A stretch of 64,000 bases of DNA from Toxonevra muliebris (Eukaryota; Arthropoda; Insecta; Diptera; Pallopteridae). Each line of letters opens with the position of its first letter. Within the stretch, counting starts at the first letter, position 1. The notes beneath the pieces were generated by a model that was not told the origin of the DNA, ran no database searches, and was given only the letters and a program-made list of their open reading frames with translations. The stretch covers positions 140,262,998 to 140,326,997 of the forward strand of contig OY829326.1 of the NCBI GenBank assembly GCA_963691655.1, read 5' to 3'. A program made the position numbers and the translations under genes. Below are positions 11,830 through 23,185 of this stretch, piece after piece.

Positions 11830-12460
11830 CTGTTTGTACTAATAATAAGATAGTATACTTACGGGGGGTGCAATTCACTACCTTTCACCTGGCGTACGAA
11901 ATTTAATATAACCGACACTATATTTACCTATAATATAATAAAAGTGCGGTATACTTTTGAGGTTCTATTTTTAATATTACAAAATCACCTTCATCTGTAT
12001 TCACCATAAAATAATAAATATATAAATATACTTTCAGGGTCCTATTTTTAATATTAAAAATTCACTTTTCTTAATCTGTTTATACCTATAAAAAGACAGC
12101 ATACTTTCGAAGTGCGATTCTCCAACTTCCACCTAGCGGTACGAAAGTTAAACATAACCACCACTATATTTAATGACAAACTAATAAACGTGCGGTATAC
12201 TTTTAGGATTCTATTTTTAATATTCACCTTATCTGTTTATACCAATAATAAAACAGAATACTATCGGGGTGCAATTCACCACCCTTCACCGGCGAACGAA
12301 AGCTTAACATAACCACCACTATATTTACACACAACATAACAAAAGTGCGGTACACTTTCACTGTCCTATTTTTAATATTAAAAATTCACCTTTCCTAATC
12401 TATTAATACCTATAATAAGACAGCATACTTTCGGGGTGCAATTCACCACCTTTCGTAAGT
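11830..12460. repeat. Diverged tandem repeat, unit about 160-170 bp
   Basis: Related units recur in direct orientation. Each has a GGGGTGCAATTCAC-type start (near 11863, 12107 as a variant, 12264 and 12434), then an ACGAAA..TAACATAACC.CCACTATATTTA block, GTGCGGTATACTTT, and CCTATTTTTAATATTAAAAA. Spacing between starts is about 158-170 bp, with one partial unit between the first two. It is a minisatellite or satellite-like array of roughly 3.5 units. Confidence 0.7.
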
Positions 12461-15400
12461 TCCGTGGTTAGACTTGAACATTTTTTTGAACTCACATATT
12501 TATGCCTCATTCTTTCTTAATTTTCGGTTAGTTTTTATTTCTTACAACAATTTGTTCGCATGTTTCTCAACTTTGAATACATACCTAACTTCAATTAGCC
12601 CTGATACAGTCTTCGACTGGGTTTGAATAAATTGAAGTATGCACCTTTAAACACAGTGCCGTTTCAACCAAATTTTAGCACTACAATAAAATTCTAGGCT
12701 CCAAAAAAATTTCATTGGTATATTGTGTGTTGTATTTGTATATGGTTGCAAGGTCTACACCAATGTAAACTTCTTTCAAGACGTGTTTTGGAAATCGGCC
12801 ACTCCCAGTCCAAAAAAACTTTGCTTTATTGATTTGCTTATTTTGATGAAGTAAGAATCGAACCGGAGAAATTTTGGAAATCGTTCAGAGCTTCAAAGGT
12901 AAACGAAAATATTAACGACTCCTAGAACCGCTGAAATGGAATTTATTCTTTATATCTACGATCTGATGATAAACAACATCGAACACATATCATAGACTGT
13001 TCGAGTACATCACCTAGTGGGTTAGAGAAGAAAAGATGGACTGCATCTGCCGACATTAAATGATTTGATAATGATACTAGCAAAAACGAAGCAGGGTGTG
13101 ACTATTTTTTTCACTTAAACAAAAGTCGTTCCTCGTCTATAAGAATTCACAAAATATTTCACTTCTGATTATTGACATGCCGCAAAGCCGCCCCTTCCCT
13201 TTTCATATTCGTATTTATGTTAAAATGCCCCTGTAATTCTATTCATTGCCTACTCTTAAGCTTTAATGTACCTACATATTTCAGAATAGGGAACAATCGC
13301 AGCAACAAGCAACAATTTCAAAGTAATACCAAAGAAATTTTTCGTTACCTTTATTGTTTTTGATATTGTTGTTGTTGTTAGTATTATTGTTTCAAGTTGC
13401 TTTGCTTGCTTGTTTCTTAGTTACTGACTGTGTATATTCAACAACATCATGTTTGGTGGGCCTAAATTATGCGCAAAATAAGATTTAGAGTGGCGCCAAG
13501 TTGGCGCTTTATATCTGCGCTTCTGTTGCAACCAAAATGCTTGGGTGCTTACCATGGCACCTTATTTTTCCTCCTTTTTCTCGTTCTTTTTGCCCTTAGT
13601 AAATTGGTAGTTGCTGTTGTTGTTCTTAAAGTTGTTGTTGTTGATGCTGATGGTTGTTACTGTCGTTCTTTGTGATCAGTTTCAATTCGATTTCATGTTA
13701 TTTTTGATGACGACGATGATGATCTATCCTTTCATTCCAATGCCATTTCTTTTATTTGTTCATTGGTTTATTTGTGTAAGCGTTTTGCTTTATGACGCAT
13801 TCGCTTAGACATTTCGTCGCTTTGGCTGCTCACCTCATCGAAACGAATTTACGTGAATTGCTAAAAAATGTCATCGTTTCCATCATTTTTTTTTTTTGAC
13901 ATTTTCCAGAAGGTTTTGCTCTGATTTTATGCGACATACTCTCCAACTTTATCTCAATTAGTTTGAAATGCCTTTGGGGAATTTCGAATATTTTGCTTCT
14001 CTTTTACTTGATGCTTTGAAGTAGTTTTAAAAGATTCTCATATTAATATTTATAAAATTTATGTATTATTTCAAAGTTGTGTGGTTTCATAAATAAAACT
14101 GGCTACTACTCTTTCTTTACTCTGCCCGCAAAGTATTTTTCATTATCTTTTTGTAAAGAACTTTGATTTTTCTTTAAGATGAAGAAGCGCGATTGTCCTA
14201 CCGAAATAGCGAATGCTTAGGTATAGAGTATAAATATTCAATGTCAGATCCAATTGTAAAAATCCACATCCTCTTTTCCAAATCCTAGATACACAATTGT
14301 TGTGCTATATCAAGCTTTAGCTGTAGAACAGCAACTTCAGATTATAATTAGGCCTCGGTGTGCAAATTATATTGTGAATAAATGCAAAAAGGGGACCAAA
14401 TGGAAGATGACCTCAACGTTAGGAATTTCAACTATAAAAAAGCAGGCAGAAAAAAGGAAACTTGGCATATTACTTCACTTCTTGGGTGCTTCACATATAG
14501 TTAATATTATTATTATTATGTTTGGGGATGTACATCGCATTCTAAAGAACTATTGTGCCCCCTTCGAAGATTATAGTGTTATAATAGTATTGTATGCCTA
14601 TGAGCCCTTTAACCCTTAAAGGGTTATAGTATTTCCATTAGCCCTAAAACCGTTATGAATCTTAGTATGAAGACTATTTCTAAGTGTTCGACATCCCGTC
14701 TGGTAATAATCTTGATAATCTCCTAAGTACATTTTCCGACTTTGCATAAGTATGGAGTTGCGATATCCTCCTCCAAAATCTACATAACTACACATACACC
14801 TAAGACTAGGTATTGAGTTCAATTTATTGGTCTGAGTTTTAACTATTGGTCTGAGTTTTAACCCGTGTTATAAGTATTTATATCAACCCATTATTACCAA
14901 GACACGTGTCTCAACTTACAAACCTTGGGGATAGTTAACTCCAAGAGATCACCCAATTCGTTTGAGGGATAAATACTTCGGACAAAGCTTCAAATTAATC
15001 AATAATCTTGTAGATCCTCAATATTTAGAAATTTGGGAGTTATCAAATTGATATTGGGAACTTTAATGGTATATATACTTATTTATATATACGTTTGGAT
15101 TAAAACAAGCAAATGAATTTGATGATGATTGCTTTAGAATCATATACTCGGTTCTCATGGATACGTAGCATTTTAGTAGATAGCCTCTATGTCATTGCTA
15201 CCTTTTCTGAAATCAGGGTTTGCTTGAGAGCTTAAATTGATATCTTTTGTGATAGTCAGGCTTTTCTTTTATGTTTAACTTTAAGTTAGTTAAGAAGATG
15301 GTTTGTAATCTGCTGTAAATATTTGCTTCCCGAATTAAGTCAACTTTAAACGAGAGCGCTTATGAGTTAGCTTGAACTGCTTCTAATACTAAGTTCTTTT

Positions 15401-16089
15401 GAGTCAGAGACCTTTTCACTTTTCAGTAAAAATTTCTGTATAAATTTGGACTTAGTGATATTCTGGTTTACAATAGCCCATGGAAGGGCTAGACCAAATG
15501 AATTTAGGAGATTTCACCATTCAGAGATCACAAGAATTTTTCGATGAGGAAAATGATCCTTGCAGTTTGTTTACTGTTATTTCTTAATACTTGCCTTGAA
15601 AAATTTGAAATTAGTTAGTTTTGACCTTAAGTAAATAGTGAGAATATTTTCTTAAGAGATTTTCAATGGAAAATATATACAATTAGTAATGACTTAGCAT
15701 AACATACCCACGGAGGGGTAAGGGGGAAGTAATGGAGTGTTACTCTCAGAATAAAATTATTTCTCTTGCTCATGAAACATTTTTTTTATGCAAAAATCAT
15801 ATCAAATCTAAAATAAAAAATCATTTATATTAAACCCTCGTATATCAAAATTATGAACTTTAGGCCTCAAAAGCGTGAATCCCAGACGCCATAGAAAAAA
15901 TCTAATTACTGAATTGGAATTAGCAAATCGGATTAGCACAAAATTAGCCAAAATTGTTAATACACCATTTGATTTAATCTAATTGTAGCACAGTGAAATC
16001 GGAAACAAAAAAAACAAAAAATTTTGAATGTAAAGGAATAATCGAGAACCATTGAAGGCTAATCTCTCTATCAAATCACAACTCACTTG
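12461..16089. other. Gene-free stretch
   Basis: There is some GTT/TTG-rich low-complexity DNA around 13360-13700. ORFs of up to about 105 codons here (for example 14302-14619) show no family features. I see no gene. Confidence 0.4.
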
Positions 16090-16480
16090 GTCTAAAACTA
16101 GCTACCCAAAAAATGGGGGTACTTCTCCTCACGAAGAAGCATATCCCACTGGAAGTTGAGATGCGAACATGTCACAACACTCTAAGTACGCAGAAGGTGG
16201 TAAATTATTTAGGACAGGCGACAGCTTGGCTCAGTAGGTTAATGGCTAACGTCGAAAGCCCGATGCACGGCAAAAGGAAGTTGCTAATGTCGGCAACACA
16301 TTCAGTTTTACTGCATGGATGTAAGATATGGGCGAGGTAGCCTCAGCATACCGTAGCAAAATACGTCGAAAACGTTCTACGTAATAAGAAGCGAGACCTG
16401 GACGCAGGTCCAGTAAGAAGAAGAGTCGAGTAAGGACAAAACGAAACTCCAGCAACGGTCCCAGAGTGGAATTAAGTCTC
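16090..16480 (+). mobile_element. Reverse transcriptase C-terminal remnant of an R1/LOA-like non-LTR element
   Basis: The frame at 16113-16340 reads LLTKKHIPLEVEMR, then VVNYLGQATAW, LSRLMANVESP and KLLMSATHSVLLHG. This matches in order the end of R1-type reverse transcriptases (LTKKRIP...VKYLG...LSRLMANVGGPR..RR.LL....S.LLYG...W). A stop interrupts the following thumb region. There is no upstream catalytic YADD region, so it is a truncated fossil. Confidence 0.7.
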
Positions 16481-18459
16481 ATGAGTATGAGGATTATGTA
16501 TTAGACATTTTTACCTTCTTAACCTCGAAAAAAAAAACGCGCACTATCAATCCATTTTGGCTGAGTTACTATGCTACTTTGTCTATAGTGGCATTATGTA
16601 CACTCTGTAAGGAACAGCATAATATTTTATAAGACAGTTCTGTGTTAATAGAAAACTATCTTTCCTGAGAGTTAAAAGAAAATCTTTTTCAAGGATATAT
16701 TAGCAGTCGTAAGAAGCATATTTTATGTGACTGTGAAATAGCCCGAACTTAACTGAAGATCATTCTAAATTTCGGAGGATAAAAAAAACATTGATCAAGA
16801 CAATCTTAACCTTCGTACTGAGGCACATATAAAAACCAGAGAGTTCTCAAGCTGTAATCAGGATTAAGAGATATTTCAACAACCATTTGATTGTGAGTCC
16901 TTGCCTTGCCCACATATCGACATTAATGTCGGCAGGTGACCATTTTTCTAACTCCATGAGTCTGACGTTAGACATACATATTTCTAGTAAAACTTTCTTG
17001 CAGAAACTTTTCTCAGTGCATTTGATTTCCAAAGTTAAAAGTAATTACTAGGTACTGATGTTGGCATACATGAATGTATGAAAAATACATGCAAATTTTT
17101 AGGACTTCGTCTTCCTCTCGAACCACACGCTCGACTCACACACTCATTTGTAGTAACACAAAAGAACTACTAGGCAAAGTAAAAAACCGTGACTATTTGT
17201 AGACAAACTTTATTGTTTTTGTATTTTTGCAAAACCAAAAATAATGTCACGTTTATCGTGTGCAACTAATTACTACGAGTGTAACAAAAGTTGTGATGGA
17301 AAGCATGGTAAAAAAAAAAGAAAATAAAAATACTATTTCAATTCAAGGAGAAAACAAATAGGAAATTTTCTTGTATGTCGTTCTGATTTATGTAAGTAAT
17401 CTGACAGATGTATGAGTGGAACTAATAGTAATTTGACTTTAATTTTATTCAACTTGCTTTTCTTTTTAAGGTAATAATAAAATATCACATGACGAGATAC
17501 TTTTATATTTTTCTTTGGAGTGATATATGAAACTAAGTATATTAAATATTTAAATATATCACAAAATAATCGCCACTTTCACAAAATAACTTTCCAGAAT
17601 CTTAAATAAATTTTAACTAAATCAAGTAGGTCTATTGGTCTCTGGAGGATGGCACAAGCTTGCTACGTTTGCTATTAAATATACTAGATAAGTTGTTTGC
17701 TGTTAGAGCGAGAAAAAAGAATCATTTACTTTCGAGAAATCGTTCCACTAATTGGAATTTGATTCCATGAAAATAATAGATTATTTCTAGCAAAAAAAAA
17801 CGCTTTCGATTCAATTAATTTTTCAATTCTTGTAATTAATTACCCATGAATTTAAAACTCCTTTGCGAAGGAAGTCCTATCTTGGTTTATTCCGCCGCCT
17901 TCGAGGTCCTATCAAGGGGAAATTAGATAAACTTGTGACAACCTCGTTGGCAGTGTAACCTTTCAAATCAGCTGCCTAGACCCTAAGAAGGCATACATAA
18001 TAGGCGCTGATTAGGCATTAACAAGGCACGAGAGTTTTTATATTTAGATTAGAAAAATTTACACCGCCATAATTATGCACTAAAAATATTTTCGCATAGA
18101 AAAAAAGACTTTTATTTCAAATCACCATTATCCTCTTATCCTTTTTCTTCAGAATTTTTTTTTGAGCGTTTAGTGAATTTGTTAATTTGTTGGTTAGTTT
18201 TTGCCACCGATTTTCCAAACAAATTCTCAGTAGAAAATCACCATCCATTTTTTTTTTTTTTGTCTCACGAGGAACTACTCAATTACTAGATAAGTTTAGC
18301 AGTCTAGTTTATCATCGACACCGACTAAACAGAGCCTCCTCCAAACTAGACAAAAACGAAATATTTTTCCAATTGGGAAATATTGCCTGGCAAGAAAATA
18401 AAGCAGTTATTTCTTTATACCACAGATTTTTATTAATTTACTTTCTGAATTCTTATATA
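16481..18459. other. Gene-free AT-rich stretch
   Basis: No coding or RNA feature was recognised. The last part lies immediately 3' of the transketolase-like gene. Confidence 0.4.
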
Positions 18460-18465
18460 TTTATT
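18460..18465 (-). terminator. Poly(A) signal AATAAA of the transketolase-like gene
   Basis: AATAAA on the minus strand lies 41 nt beyond the stop codon, a normal spacing for a short 3' UTR. A second AATAAA follows at 18429-18434. Confidence 0.5.
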
Positions 18466-18505
18466 ATATGTTGTAAAAAAAAAAGTAAATTGATTAGGTA
18501 AATAC

Positions 18506-20428
18506 TTATAGACCGTCTTCGTTACTATCTGTATCGCATGCGCAATAAGGTGGTCTACTTTTATGGTCAAGAACAACATTTGCGGCCATTACCACATCGC
18601 GTGCTGAAATGCCAAACGCATCGGCAACAGCATATGGTGGATTCGAATGTGGTGTTGTACTGATGTATAGATGTTTCGTAGCAAAGTCCCGATGTATGGC
18701 CAGTGAACTCAAAACCGCTTCACCAAGACCCCCCTGCTGATAGTGATCTTCGGCCACAACCACATTTCCATCACAATCACGTCCATTTTCTAAAATCAAA
18801 TCAACATCTAACGGCTTCACTGTAAATGGATCAATAATACGAGCATTCACCCCGTTCTTTTCTAATTCTTCTGCCGCTTTAAAGCATTCAAATAGAGTAA
18901 TACCAGCACCTATTAATAGAATATGATCATGTCCGGACTTCCGGACAACTTTTCCCTTGCCCACGACAAATTGTTCGTCATTATCATATATAATTTTAGT
19001 CCTTGCACGTGAAGTGCGTATATAACAAATACCTTTTGTGCTGACGGCTAATTCCACAGCACGTTCACAGCTTACAGCATCCGATGGATAAAAAATGGTG
19101 CTACCGGGAAGAGCACGAAATATAGCGATATCTTCGAAGCCCATCTGCGAGGATCCGTCTTTATCGATGCTAGCACCACAATGTGAACCAACAAAAACAG
19201 CATTCGTTTGGGAGATGGCACCCATGCGTAATTGATCGAAGGAACGCGAAAAGTGAGCGGCTATAGTGGAGGCAAAAGGGATTGCGCGATTACGACATGC
19301 AGCACCAATAGCCACGCCCACCATATTCTGTTGCGCAATAAAACATTCAATGAAACGTGTTGGGAAATGTTCCGCTATATTAAAGGCAAATGTTGAATAC
19401 TTCGTATCAGCATCCAACGCAATAATCCGTTCATTATTTTCAGCAAGTTTCAGCAAAGCGCTACCGTATGCCAAACATGTCTCTATCGCATCACCTTTAG
19501 TGTATTTGGGTGGATTTGATAATTTCACTTCAGTCAGTTCAACAGCCGGCACAGTAATTTCGGTTGATGCCGGCTCTGGAATACGAACATTTGAATTAAC
19601 CATTAAGCTCTCCAAATATTTTATTACGCCTGGAGCCTTGTCGCCCAATATTTCTCCATGCCAATTCTCTATATCTTCGATGCCGGGAAAGAATTTGCCT
19701 TTACTAGTCTTAGCAATGATTGCAGTAGGTTTAATCTTAGTATGAGCGGCTACATGAAAAGCTTCACACAATGCTTCCACATCGTGTCCATTAATAATCA
19801 AGGTGCTGAAACCAAATGCATCAAAGCGTTTGCAATACACTTCCAATCTATGTTGCAGTGGAGTGACTCCAGATTGACTCCAACGATTCACATCAACAAT
19901 AACACATAAATTATCGAGCTTATAGTGTGAAGCGAAATGCAATGATTCCCAAATGGAGCCCTCACCTGATTCACCATCACCAATGAGAACATAAACTCTG
20001 TAACTCGCCTTATCAAAGTATTTGCCCACATATGCCATGCCAGCGCCAACAGCAATCCCCTGTCCCAGAGAACCGGTAGCAACATCAATAAAGTTCAATG
20101 GATGACCTTCTAAATTACCATCAATCTGGCACAAATGCTGCAACATCTTAACTGGCATGTAACCAGCTTCAGCCCAGGCAGCATATAGAATTGGCGCCGC
20201 ATGTCCTTTGGAGAGAATGAATCGATCACTGGCTGGATCAAGAGGTAATTTGAAATTCAAATGTAACGTGTGAAAGAATAACACCGACATTATTTCAGCT
20301 ATGGAGGAACATGATGTAGGGTGACCAGATTGTGCAGCTTCCGTTGCGTTAATCGAATGAATGCGTAAACGTTGCGCTAAATCTTTTAACACTTGGAGAA
20401 CTTGTTCATCTGGTAGTTCAAAGTCCAT
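18506..20428 (-). CDS. Transketolase-like protein, intronless, catalytic Glu replaced by Gln
   Basis: The ORF is complete at 640 codons; animal transketolases run about 620-630. Transketolase is a cytosolic thiamine-diphosphate (ThDP) enzyme that moves two-carbon units between sugar phosphates. Visible features are SGHPTS (His36), KGHAAP (His76), the ThDP motif GDGE at 150-153 with VDVNR (Asn181) as Mg ligand, and WHGE (His257). The second half has GSHCG (His416), Asp424, Gln428, the phosphate-binding Arg474 and EDHY (560-563). The invariant catalytic glutamate (Glu366 human, Glu418 yeast, in IAEQNM) is Gln366 here, codon CAA at 19331-19333. The neighbouring GEDGP is DKDGS, and NRLGQ is NRWSQ. 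The tail ends acidic, SNEDGL. Lack of introns suggests a retrocopy, but the frame is undamaged, so it is probably maintained. The start is the first ATG in good context (GAAAGATGG). Activity is doubtful. Confidence 0.93.
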   Translation of the reverse strand: MDFELPDEQVLQVLKDLAQRLRIHSINATEAAQSGHPTSCSSIAEIMSVLFFHTLHLNFKLPLDPASDRFILSKGHAAPILYAAWAEAGYMPVKMLQHLCQIDGNLEGHPLNFIDVATGSLGQGIAVGAGMAYVGKYFDKASYRVYVLIGDGESGEGSIWESLHFASHYKLDNLCVIVDVNRWSQSGVTPLQHRLEVYCKRFDAFGFSTLIINGHDVEALCEAFHVAAHTKIKPTAIIAKTSKGKFFPGIEDIENWHGEILGDKAPGVIKYLESLMVNSNVRIPEPASTEITVPAVELTEVKLSNPPKYTKGDAIETCLAYGSALLKLAENNERIIALDADTKYSTFAFNIAEHFPTRFIECFIAQQNMVGVAIGAACRNRAIPFASTIAAHFSRSFDQLRMGAISQTNAVFVGSHCGASIDKDGSSQMGFEDIAIFRALPGSTIFYPSDAVSCERAVELAVSTKGICYIRTSRARTKIIYDNDEQFVVGKGKVVRKSGHDHILLIGAGITLFECFKAAEELEKNGVNARIIDPFTVKPLDVDLILENGRDCDGNVVVAEDHYQQGGLGEAVLSSLAIHRDFATKHLYISTTPHSNPPYAVADAFGISARDVVMAANVVLDHKSRPPYCACDTDSNEDGL

Positions 20429-22094
20429 CTTTCAATTATTAAATTAATTTCGTATTTTCGATACTGTGCTGTTGGATTTCTACTCTGCTTGCTACCGCTG
20501 CTATGTTAAGTCATTAGCCGTTGGATATTTTCAAAACACAAATTTTTAAAATGTTTTTTATTTTTTTTTTTTTACTTAATTTTGTTTCACTTCTAATTTA
20601 TTATTATGAAAATAGTCAAAAGAGAAAAAAAAATATTTTCCTACTACGTGTGCTATAAAGTAAAATTTGAGAAAAAGTATCGAAAAATCATCAGAATTTT
20701 AACCTTCATCTCACCTAAAAATTCACAAAGTGTATTTTTGTTAAGTTTATCAAAAAATCGTAAATTGAAAACGGCCTAATTTCGATAAAAAAATTTCCCC
20801 CATTAAAACTACACTTTCGGAGTTTTTACAGAATGGTTTTGCCTTAAAACTTTCATAATTACTATACATAATAACCATATGAAAAGTGCTCTAAGAATGA
20901 ATGATTTTTGGACTTGTTTTCGGGTTTGAAAGAATCCGAAAAAAGAAAAAGAGTTTCAGAGTATTTGTGTATAAGGGTGTGCAATATACATATGGAGACT
21001 CTCCACGGAAGTGTAAAGAGAAGTATAAACGATACAAGAAGGCTGGTGCGGATGCTAGGCTGGTGTACAACACTCAAATTTTTTTGTAAATAAGCAATAA
21101 TTAGTTTAAGTTACAGTCTGATGAATTGCTTAGACTTCGTTGAATCGACGAGTACTGGCTTTACCGTATATAAAATTGTATTAGCTTTCTAGGGTTAAAA
21201 ATATAGCATAGCAGTCTATAAGTGTCTTAGTATAAACTAACCCGGTAGCTTTCAAATAATCATATTTTGTACTGAACTATTGAAATCATTGGTAACTTAC
21301 TTTTACCATTTCTTCCTATCACTTAGTTAAAAAACAAATTTCTTAGCTTTCCATGTTTTCAAATAGTTTAAAAGTTATGAACAATTTAATACTCTGTTGA
21401 GGGGATGGCTTTCTGCATGGCATCCCAGGAGGTAAATAGATAAAGAAAAAAAAATGCGGCAAATTACTGTCAAACAAGTGTCAAAGAAAAAAAATATTCG
21501 AGACCACAGAGTTTTGGCAGTCAGTTGAAATACATTTTATTATACTGATTACGAATCCGAAAAATTTACTCATATTGGGTGCGTTTCGCGGATGCGAAAT
21601 CGGAAAAGCTGATTTCAGGGTATGTTAGAAATGCGTCGCTGAGTGCTTCTGATTAGCAAAGCTGCTTCCATTTGGACGCCATTTTTGTAATCATATTATT
21701 TTTCAGATTTTTCTGGTTAGCATGATTTCTCAAAACTTTGACAGTTCTTTGTCTCTACACAAACTCGAAATCATCCATAATTTTATTTTTGGAAGGAAAT
21801 TAAAACATTTCACAAACTAGAATTTAATGATTTTCAAAAATTTTACAACTAATACATCATGCCGTTTCTAAGACGTAAACACTGATTACTGATTTTTCAT
21901 TAATCACTTTGAAATCAGCTATTCTGATTTTAAGTCCGGTAAACGCACGCTGAGCACATTGTTTCGCCAAGCTGTTGTTCGTGCATATGTCGGGCCACAT
22001 GTATCGAATTAAAAGGCGTTAGAAAAGTATTTGGGTCAAAAATAAAATACTATAAGCCCATGGGTAGATACACTAGTATCTTTCAAGCTAAAGT
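20429..22094. other. Upstream region of the transketolase-like gene; otherwise gene-free
   Basis: The first ~90 bases (20429-20520) are less AT-rich and likely contain the 5' UTR and promoter on the minus strand, but no core motif is decisive. The rest holds nothing I can classify. Confidence 0.4.
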
Positions 22095-22570
22095 ATACGT
22101 AACTGAAAGATGTGCATATTTTTTTTCAAGCTCGGTTACCAGAACCAAAATATTGCAATCCTAACAGACAATCAAAGGGCTATCAAGGCACTAAAATCTT
22201 TCTGTGGATTCCTGGGCATATTGGGATCGAAAGAAATGAAGTTGTTGTTGAACTAGCATCAACACCTTTTGTGGGACCAGAACAATTCTGCAGGATGGGA
22301 AAAGGAACCTTCTCATTATTCATTAGGTCAAAGTAAGAATAGCAAAGGAAGTTATACTTGGGAAATCTATCAGGGTTGGAACACTCGAGAGCACTCATAG
22401 GGACATACAGCCTAAAACACTTAAAGGAATGCATGAACATAGCGAAGAACCATCTAAGAATCATTACAAGAATTCTAACAGGACACTGTAAGTTGAATTA
22501 TCACCTGGGCTTATGAAAGTGCTGTAAGTCCATGAAGAGGAACAATATATGTTATAGGTTGCAGTACATG
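22095..22570 (+). mobile_element. RNase H and C-terminal remnant of a non-LTR retrotransposon
   Basis: Pieces are in order: YQNQNIAILTDNQRAIKAL (RNase H strand with the catalytic Asp), FLWIPGHIGIERNE (GH.GI.GNE motif), LASTPFVGPE, and later RILTGHCKLNYHL, typical of the region after RNase H. The catalytic Asp piece and the GH.GI piece are in different frames with a deletion between them, and stops follow. It resembles the fragments at 8590-8920 and 59100-59640; LASTPFVGPE here parallels YIGPEP there. Confidence 0.7.
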
Positions 22571-22910
22571 ATCAATATCTTGATGGTTTAATGTACCGAA
22601 AGGTGTTTGAAAATTGATAAAGAAACATTGGATACAATGTGGTCGATCCATGATCCATGTACAATGGCTTTGCTTATCATTCTCGGTAGCATTGTGACTC
22701 TCTAGTTTTTGCAGTGTTTTATCTTTCTTGGTTTTTTTTAAAAAATGATATCTCCTTTAAAGGTATCTGGTAGCGTAGGTAACTCCCGAAATTTTATAAC
22801 TAAGGGGTGCAAGAATTTTGAACTTGTTTCATGGTCCGCATTAAGTAATTCGTGTGAAATATTGCCTTGGTCAAGTGCTTTATTATACTTTAGAGTCTTA
22901 ACAACGGTGT
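22571..22910. other. Gene-free stretch
   Basis: Nothing recognisable is present. Confidence 0.4.
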
Positions 22911-23185
22911 GGTCGCCATAGCCTAGCAGTGTTGGACTGCTTCGCAGAAGTTTCCGGGTTCACGCGCGATAATCAAAAATTCAAATACAATACAAATCTT
23001 TCTACACGGCACCACATCTTGGCTGGCAATGGCAAACCTCTAACAGTAAGAAACTATGAAAAAACTGTAGGTCCCTTCTATTCGTGTATAAATATAACTC
23101 AAAAAACATGAATGGACGCGAAAGGCTCGATCTAGGCCCTCCATGTGCCGTTGCACCATAATAGTAGTAGTAGTAGTAGTCTAAA
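22911..23185 (+). mobile_element. tRNA-like SINE, family 2, with TAG-repeat tail
   Basis: The head GGTCGCCATAGCCTAGCAGT carries a good A-box-like word (TAGCCTAGCAGTGTTGG). A weak B box (GGGTTCACGC) lies about 40 bases on. A body with a GGCTGGCAATGGCAAACCTC segment follows, and the element ends in (TAG)n at about 23161-23180. The flanks AGTCTTAACAACGG (left) and AGTCTAAACGG (right) may be a decayed target duplication. A more degenerate relative is at 6190-6390. Confidence 0.6.

Noticed and set aside
14302..14619. 105-codon ORF
   Set aside because: No motif, AT-rich codons, no splice or poly(A) context; expected by chance.
19266..19745. Plus-strand ORF of 159 codons
   Set aside because: Shadow of the transketolase-like gene on the opposite strand.
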